Assembly (NCBI GenBank): GCA_047967505.1
Contig: CM106539.1
From: Dipteris shenzhenensis
Taxonomy: Eukaryota; Polypodiophyta; Polypodiopsida; Gleicheniales
Reading direction: 5' to 3' (one strand)
Length of the DNA stretch: 64,000 nt
The translations under genes were made by a program, and so were the position numbers. Below, in pieces: positions 19,895-28,800 of this stretch; the first letter of the stretch is position 1, and every line of letters starts with the position of its first letter. The notes under the pieces were generated by a model. The model did no database searches and was not told the origin of the DNA. It saw nothing but the letters and a program-made list of their open reading frames with translations.

Positions 19895-22800
19895 AGTAAA
19901 TTGCACTGTCCTTGTATATCAAGATGATTCCTTCGTGTGGTTCGTGTCTTTATCTGAGATCAAGTTAGAATACTGGCTCAAGCTTTTCTTGTGTTTTTCC
20001 ATTTTAGTTTTCCCCTCAGATTTGGTCATTTGTCTTTCCACAACAGGTATTACTGCGACTACTGCGATACCTACCTCACTCACGATTCCGTAAGTGGACT
20101 CGTATTTTATTGAGGTGGATTTTGATCGCTGAAAGCATGTGAATATTCACATTACGCTGCTTGAGACCGTGCCTGTCATCATCTAACAAAACACTCGTTG
20201 GAACGGAGCCGAGTAACCTACAATACAGCTGAATGCCTTTTTGAATCGTGTGTATATGAAGTTTCTCACGACCTTCTTTTGCCTTGTCCAACGTTCTTGC
20301 AGCCATCTGTGAGGAAACAGCACAACCAGGGATATAAGCACAAGGTGTGTTGGAATACATGTGCTCCCTCTCAGATTTTCTTGTTTCTATGAATCTCTTG
20401 CTAAAGATTGCGTGTACAATCAGGCCAATGTCCGCAGCTACTATCAACAATTCGAAGAGCAGCAGACACAGAGTCTTATAGATCAGAAAGTCAAGGAGCA
20501 CCTTGGACAAACAGCAGCCTTTCAACAGCAACTCGGTGCAGCATATGCATTGCAATCGGGCCCATACAGGCCTCCTCTTGCAGCGCCTGTCCTACCTCCT
20601 CCCTCACTGCCTGTACCAGGGTCTAGTCCAGCGGCAAGTGGTCCACTCTTACGTCCCCCTGTTTTACCTCGTCCAACAGGTACAAGTTCAGGTATGGTGA
20701 TTAGAAGCCACTGCAGGTATGCTCAACAGAAGCTACACCTGATAGCCAGATTCAAACATCAATGAGGTGTCGGTATACAAGACGTAAATCTTCATGTTCA
20801 ACTTAATTCTAGGTTCGTTGTTGGTGAAATACTTGGGCGTTATAACTGGAATCATCAGTGGCTTTATGATATTAAAAGTTCAATTTGCAAGACATGCTGA
20901 TGTGCTGTCCTCATTATGCTGAAACGGTAAATTTTTGAGGGCAAGTTTTCAATACTCACCAATGGTGGTCAATTCATTTGATTGGCATGCTGATCTAATG
21001 TGCTGGAGTGGAAATCAAAGGAATTCCAAGTTGTGTCTGAGGGTTATGAAGTGATTGGATGGTTTGAATACCTTTCCATGAGCACACCTTGAGTTGTTTT
21101 TTGCTTCTCTCATATTGAAAATGGTTACACCGTTTTGCCCTACAGGGCAATTGTAGATTGGCAGGAACAAGTGCTTTAGTACATGTAACATGCACTTTCC
21201 TGGGGAGAACATATGCTTGCGTTAATTCAATACTCAATATGAATATCATTATCAATTGACCCTGGTGGTCCATGCGTTCAATGGGTTGGTGGAGTTGGAC
21301 TCAAGGGTACTTCCAAGTGTAGGTATGTGTGTTTGATTGGAGAGAGAGAGAGAGAGACTCCTCTAGAGGCTGTTTGTGGCCTGTGGGACTACAGAACTTA
21401 ACAAAGATAGCAGTGGCTAGCAGTGTGTGTTAAGGGATGGTTGATAACTGTTTACAAGCATTCATGGTTTGGATGTTTTATGTGCCCAACGTATTCATGC
21501 AACCCTGATGTGAGAGGAAGTGGACAAATCTGTCATGTCCATTGGGTCATGATGTAGGTTGAAAACCATAAACTCCATCACGCATAGGAGGGAGGATCCA
21601 TTCGAATGATTCTACCCTACATAGAGACTAGAGCAGAAGGGATATTCTTTTTGCGTTAATGCATTTACCATATTGCAGAAGGCATATTTGCTTTAAAACA
21701 TTCCTTTTACAAAACTTGACATGCATAGGATTGCGGAGCTGCATTTTATCTTACACCCTCAAGTGAAGGGCTGAGATTAAGCTTAAGCACATGATGGAGG
21801 GTGGAGATCAAGGCGCCTAATGGAGAGCTGAGAGCTTTGCACATAATGGGAATCTTGGCGCCTAGTGAAGTGCTGAGATCTTGGCACATAATCGATGGCT
21901 GAGATTGAAGTGCCTTCTCTGTTGATATCCTTTCTTAGATTCTCTTGCAAATCCATGGACAAGATTAAAGCGGTTCCTCCTTTGATCTCCTCCCTTGGAT
22001 CTATTAATGCAAAGATCAAAAGATGAGATCAAAAGATCTTTGCATTGATCAAGGGTCTATCATTGATCCCTCATATCACTATTATTTCTCCAGAGCCAAA
22101 GGACAGATTCTCACTAATAAAACACAGATGCATTACTTGGACCGCAGACCAGTTTTTCACTAATATTACCATGACATTCAGGAAGCTTAGCCTTTAGGTA
22201 AATTTCAGTGCACCTTATGGAGCCTCTGGCGCTCCCCTCTGAAACCTCAAGTTGGGTCAGCTCTGCACTCATGACCAAGAGGAACCTGAGATTTCATCTT
22301 CAAGAGGTTATAATACTTAGTTTCAAGCTCACAGTGAATAACAATTGAAAACCTAAAATCTGGATTCAGATCATGCTCTAGCCTCTTAATTAAATTGATT
22401 CCAAATATTCACAATTCCAATACTCTAATTTGAGACTTCAGTTTACCTGATTGTGAAAATAGCTAAAAACAACATTTTTGAAATTTAATACCACAAGTAC
22501 ACCCGCCAATTTTATTTATTGTAAACTCTCTGCTACAGCCGAGCCCCACTTTTCACAATCACTGGACACTAAGAGTGCTACATACAAAAGATAATGGGTC
22601 GTCTGATCTCAGTCGTGCAATGCAACAATAAATGAAATATGAAATAACCATAAAGTGGTAAGAGCATGAGCAGCAAGGTCTTGGATGTCAATGGCAGTAG
22701 TAGTAGGAGGTTTGAAAATTCTTACAGGGTGGAAAAATGGCATGAGCAATTAGGGCAAGTAAAAGACAGCAAAGCTCAAGAGCTTTGAGGTAGGAGACCT

Positions 22801-25800
22801 GGGGCTAATGAGATGGTGAGGTAAAAAAAGGACAGAACCAATCAAAACCATTCAGCAAGATTGCCTGAAAACCCTCTTGGATTTTGTTCTTATCTTCAAC
22901 TGCTAGAACTTACACACATCTTAACAGGAATTCTTAAGGAAATCTTCATGGATACTCTGACATGGTAGATTGTGAATAGTCGCAAAGTAGAATTTGATTG
23001 AGCCTATGTTAGCCTATGGAAAACAAAATCATCATGTTAGCATTAGATGAAAAAAAGCTTACAAACTCAACTCTCGGATCAGTGTAGAAACATTCGTTGG
23101 CAACCATTCTTTGTAAAGGATTTAATGAGAATAGGCTTAAAAAATTAGGAGTCATGAAGTCTAATTAACTGCTCATGACCATGGATCATGCAAAACATGG
23201 TCTCTTCTACAGGCAATTCAATATGCTGAGGAAACTTTTACATCCTGGGCATGACCTACAGATTGAATGGGTGGAGAGGTTTACAAATCAAATGGATGAA
23301 GTGGCCAAATGAAATGGGTGAAGAGGAAGCGACAAAGGACAGGGATTTACACGAGGAAGCCTTAGATATACACCTTGAGATTCTTACATTGAGATCAAGA
23401 CGGGGGTACATTGGGCCACTGCTCAATCTTCACACCTTCCCCTCAATGAGGTGATCCACACGCTGCTTCATCGCCATTCTGTGTAGGCATCTTATGGATG
23501 GGGAGCCGGGTGGGCATCTCATGAATGAGAAGGTGTGAAGATTCACAGATTGGCCTAATGCATAGTAGTCCAATGTACCCTAATCTTGATCCCGCTATAT
23601 CTGTCGTATGGTCTAAATGTAAGACTTCCTCTTATACATCTTATGGGTAGGCATCGTATGGATGAGATGGGTAGGCATCTTATGGATGGGGAGCCGTTTG
23701 GGCATCTCATGGATGAGAAGGTGTGAATATTCACTGATTGGCCTAATGCATAGTAGTCCAATGTACCCTAATCTTGATCCTGCTATATCTATTGTATGGT
23801 CTAAATGTAAGACTTCCTCTTATACAGCGGCCAGCCCCTTTGTCTTTCAACAGCCCCTTCTGGTAAATTTCTAGATCTCCTCTGAGTTGGTGACAGTGGC
23901 TTCTATGTTTACACAGAAAATTATGGAAACTTTTATTTGAATGTCAGCATCAGGTGCATAAAGCATATGATTTCTGCCATTTCAACTGCTTTTTATGAGT
24001 TTGTGATTCGGGGATAGCCGGACATGTTTTGTGAAGGGCATTGGTAGCATTCCTTTCATTACGACCGCGGGAGAGGAGAAGGATATCTCTGGAGTACTTT
24101 ATGTACCCAACCTTTGCAAGAACTTACTGTCTGTAAGTCAGATGGACAAGAACAACATGTCAGTTCTCTTTGAGGACAGCAAGGTCACCGTGACATCCAA
24201 AGCAAATGGACAGATGGTGGCCCAAGGAATCGAAGAAAACGGACTGTACCGCCTCAGTGCAATGTTGGTTCATGGAGACAACGTAAAGTTCAAACTTTGG
24301 CATGAGCACTTCGGTCACGTCAATGATGGAACCTTGGCTGAAATGTCAAAGTCGAAGATGGTGGATGGACTTCCACCCATTACAGGCAATGATGGTGTCT
24401 AGAAGGCAAGCAGCACAGGGACAAGTTCCCACAAGAGACCTCGTTTCGGGCCAGCAAACCACTTGAGTTGGTTCATGCTGACATTTGTGGCCCAATGTCC
24501 ACAGCATCGTGGGCAAGATCTAGGTACTCACTTCTCTTTGTGGATGATTTCAGTAGAATGACCTGGGTGTATTGCTTGGCTAAAAAGTCACAGGCTTTCA
24601 AGAAATTCAAGGACTGGAAGGCCAGAGTTGAAAATGAGACAAGGGAGAATGTCAAGATGTTCCGTACAGACAGGGGGGGAGAATTTACCTCCAATGAGTT
24701 CAACACATTTTGTCGCAAGCATGGGATTAAGCGACAACTCACCACAGCACGTACATCTCAGCAGAACGGGGTAGTCGAGAGGAAGCACAGAACCACCACG
24801 GAGACGGGGCTTGCTATGATACGAGAAAGGAACCTTTCTAAAGCCTATTGGAGTGAAGCTGTCAATATAGCAGCACACATCCTCAACAGGACCAAGACAA
24901 AGGCCGTCAAGGACGAGACTCCATATGAGGCATTTTATGAGAGGACCAAGCTTGATTCTCGGAGTAGAAAATGTATCTTTGTTGGGTATAGCGAAGAATC
25001 CAAGGCCTATCGACTCTTCGACCCAGTAAAGAAGCAGATCCTTATCAGTTGGGATGTCATCTTTGAGGAAAAGGAATCTGAACCCCAGGAGGAGCCTCAG
25101 GTTGAGGAGGAGGAGATTGTTCAATCCCCGAACCCACCCCGCCTCAGGTTGACCATCCAAGAGGTGGCGAAATCGGAAGTTGATGTTCCACAAGGTACTG
25201 AGGAAGAGCAGGATGTTCTAGAAGCAGTTCCAGTTCCTCCTCCCGCTGTGCCGCAATGGTACCTAAGAACATTGGAAGACTCTCGGGTCACCGATATACC
25301 CGAGAGTAGCAGTTTCGGATTACGTCGGTCCCAACGTCTTAAGAAGACCCCATCCATGAACTTTGCGTTGGTGGCTCAGCTTGAAGAGCCAAGGTCCTTC
25401 GAGGAGGCAAAGGACAATCCAGAATGGCAGGTTGCCATGCAGGCAGAGATGGATGCTATCCTGAAGAACAATATTTGGGACTTAGTGACCAGGCCTCCGC
25501 GATGGAATTTGGAAAGTCATCGGCACTAAGTGGGTATACAAACCTAAATTCAAATCAGACGGCAGCCTGGATAAGTACAAAGCAAGATTAGTGGTCAAAG
25601 GTTTTGCTTAGACTGAAGGCATGGATTTTGATGAAACTTTTACTCCCACAGCTCACATGGTTACTATCCGGACAGTGATTGCCCTTGCTGCCCAATTCCA
25701 TTGGCCTTTTTTTTCAAATGGACGTGAAGTCCGCATTCCTTAATGGAACCCTGGAGGAGGAGGTGTACGTAGAGCAGCCACAGGGCTTTCAAGATCCAGG

Positions 25801-28800
25801 GCCCCCATTAAAGGTTTGCAGGTTGAAGAAGGCGTTATACGGGCTGAAACAGGCCCCCAGAGCTTGGTACCAAAGGATAGATGTATTCTTTCAGAAGATA
25901 GGGCTAAGTCGGAGCCCTTCTGAGGCAAACCTCTACTTGTTCATTGAGAAGGGGTTGCGATTGGTATTCATCCTCTATGTTGATGATCTTATCTTGACAG
26001 GTGACTAGGTCAAGAAGATTTCCCAGGTCAAGGAGCTACTCATGACTGAGTTTGAGATGACTGACCTTGGGTTATTACACTACTTCCTTGGGATAGAAGT
26101 GAAGCAGGCCAAAGATAGGATCTTCATTTCATAGGAGAAATATTGCAGAGAACTTCTGAAGAGATTCCAGATGGAGGATTTTAGGACAGCAGTAACTCCC
26201 ATGGAGGACGGACTCAAGCTAAGTGTTCACGACACATCTCAGCCGGTCGATACTCCTTTGTACCGACGATTGGTAGGAAGCTTGCTTTACCTTACCAATA
26301 CTCGAGCTGATATTTGTTATGCAGTTGGGCTATTATGCCAGTTCTCTGCTTCTCCCAGGAAGAGTCATTGGGATGCAGGTTTACGGGTGTTGAGGTATCT
26401 AAAGGGTACTTGCACCTACGGGATCACCTACACCAAAGGCATCGAACTAGGCGGGTTTTGTGATAGTGATTGGGCGGGTGATGCTGACACTAGAAGATCA
26501 ACAACAGGGTATTGCTTCTTACTTGCATCTGGTGCCATCTCTTGGCTGAGCTAGAAGCAACCCACAGTGGCCCTTTCATCTACCAAGGCAGAGTACAGAG
26601 CCGCATGTACAGTAGCTTGTGAGACACTGTGGTCGAGGTGGATTTTGGAGGACATGGACGTGAGCCAGGACGACGCAATAGTACTGATGTGCGACAATCA
26701 GAGTTGCATAGCCATTGCCAAGAATCCAGTGTTCCATGCGCGGACCAAGCACATCGAAGTTCATTACCACTTTGTTCGAGAGCTCATCATCGACGACGTG
26801 ATCGAGCTCATGTACTGCTCGATCGCCGACGACTTGTCCAACCTCTTCACGAAGGCACTTCTTCGAGAACAGATGGAGCACCTCATCAGACGTATGGGGA
26901 TTGGCCCACAGTTGTGACATTGAGGGGGGGTGTTAGAATCTCACTGTGCCCACCTGTGAGCCCTCGATTTGAGGGGACAAGGGGCAGTGAGAGGTGGTAG
27001 GGCCGGGGAGAGACCTAGGCAGGCATCAGAGGGCTGGTCGCAGCCTGCAACAGCAGGTATGAGGGGGCTCTAGGCCTCACATGGAGGCGCCAGTAGCAGC
27101 ACAGACTGGCCGTCAGGGCACCCTTATATAGGGGCATGTGGCTGGCCAAGTCGGCCCAACCAGGGCCACCGACCAGGGCCAACCTTGGTCGGTTTATAGG
27201 GCCCGTATGGTCGGCCACCAGACAAGGTAACCGACCCTGCTGGTCGGTCATTTGAAGGGGCCTAGGCAGAGCCTATAAAAGGCCCACTTTTGCATTCAGC
27301 CCAGCATCCAGTGCATTACAGAAAGCCCTTCTCCAACTCAGATCTGGGACAGTTTTGTGAGAGAGAGTTCATCAGTTTTCTCCAGCACCCTGCTGTGACT
27401 TGTATTGCTCCCTTGGAGCCATTTTCTGCCCATCATCCAGTGGATGAATATACTCTCTCTCTCTCCATCTATACTTGCTGTTATTTCTGAGTGTGTGTTT
27501 GTTGCATTTGTAGATATAACAATGAACTTATTCCTTTTCCTCCATTACCCGAAGGAGAGAGAGAGAAAGAACACCTTTACCCCCTTTTGAAGAGAATGGA
27601 TTAGGTGAGAGTTACACACATCTTGAGTATGATAACCCACAAATAGATTTACAGCAGTCTCTCCTTTGAGAACCTCTTGATAAGGAGTTCTCCTTTCGGA
27701 ATGAAAGAAGAAATGAGACCATCCAAGAACAAGGTGATGAGTTTACACCTTTAACTCAAAACCCAGCACACATAGATTGTGTTCCTAGGTCTATCTTATT
27801 AGCTGTTCCAAAGTCTATTGTATTAGATAGGGGCAACATGTTCAGGTTCAACTTTTGGAAGAATTTGTTTGATAATCTAGGTACAAAATTGGAGTTTCTT
27901 CATTCAGACAGGTGCAAGGCAGTAAAGAAGATGTTATGTTCGCTTCTTCAAAGTTATGTACATTGCCATTAGATGTTATGGGGAAGCATCTAACAACACT
28001 CGAGTTTACATACAATAGCACCAGGCATTCTTTGACAGGAAGAGCTTCAGTTGAGATTGTATTCAGTGAATTTATGATTTTTCATTTGGTTCGTATGAGA
28101 GATGAAAAATTTGCTGCAGATCTGTCATAGAGAATCTTGAGCTGCATATAAAAACTCGAGACAACACCAATCATAGGAATGCTAGCTATCAATCAAGTTG
28201 GCGATGGAGGTCAAGGAAGGCTGATGAATACCTCTAAAATTTGAAAACTTGTATGGGTATCTGTACTGTGTGTGTGTATGTAAAAAGGCTTCTTTATGGT
28301 ATGATGGCCCTTTCCAGAATTTAGAGAAGATAAATCATGCTACTCTCGATCCAATTTAGCTATACAATGCTTTTTATGTCAGTAATTAGGGTATTATGAA
28401 GTTCTTGTGCTAGATACTCCAGTTACAGAAAAGCCACTAGAATTGCAGGATGATGTAGAAATTATTTATCCTGAACTTTGTATGGCATAAGCAGAAGTGC
28501 AATTTTTGAAAGTATCTTATTAAGTTAAAAAATTGTGCCCCTCACGGTAAGTCTATATTAATGGATTTTCACATCGTATTGCATTATATGACATAAGAAT
28601 CTTCACTTTAGCATTTTGATATGCTATTTTTGTTCTTTATTTTTGTGCACTTATTTCAAATTTCATGCAGGTTTCTTGGTGTCAAGATGCTGCCTAGAGC
28701 ATGGTCACAAATTTGCGAGCTCCTGGTAGTTAGTGGGAAATGAGCGCGTATAATGATGTTTGCTTTAGTAATACGAGGCTTTTATGTGAGATGGTTTTTC

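Larger units (their letters stand above)
24010..27521 (+). mobile_element. 5'-truncated Copia retrotransposon in U1-C intron 4
   Basis: Same strand as the host gene. The 5' LTR, gag and protease active site are missing; recognisable coding starts in the late protease region near 24030. Integrase, RT and RNase H follow, then GAGGGGGGG (polypurine tract, 26922-26930) and a single LTR (26931-27521). Stops and a frameshift interrupt pol. It lies wholly inside the intron, so U1-C expression could survive if the intron is spliced efficiently. Confidence 0.85.

Noticed and set aside
20076-20555. 159-codon minus-strand frame
   Set aside because: Antisense to U1-C exons 3 and 4, which are supported by splice sites and a conserved zinc finger.
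22200-24010. A 5' LTR for the intronic Copia
   Set aside because: Searched for TGTTAGAATCTCAC and TGGTATCAGAGC upstream of 24030 and found neither, so the element is treated as 5'-truncated.
24588-25193. 201-codon open frame on the minus strand
   Set aside because: It is antisense to the Copia integrase, whose + strand frame has clear catalytic motifs.
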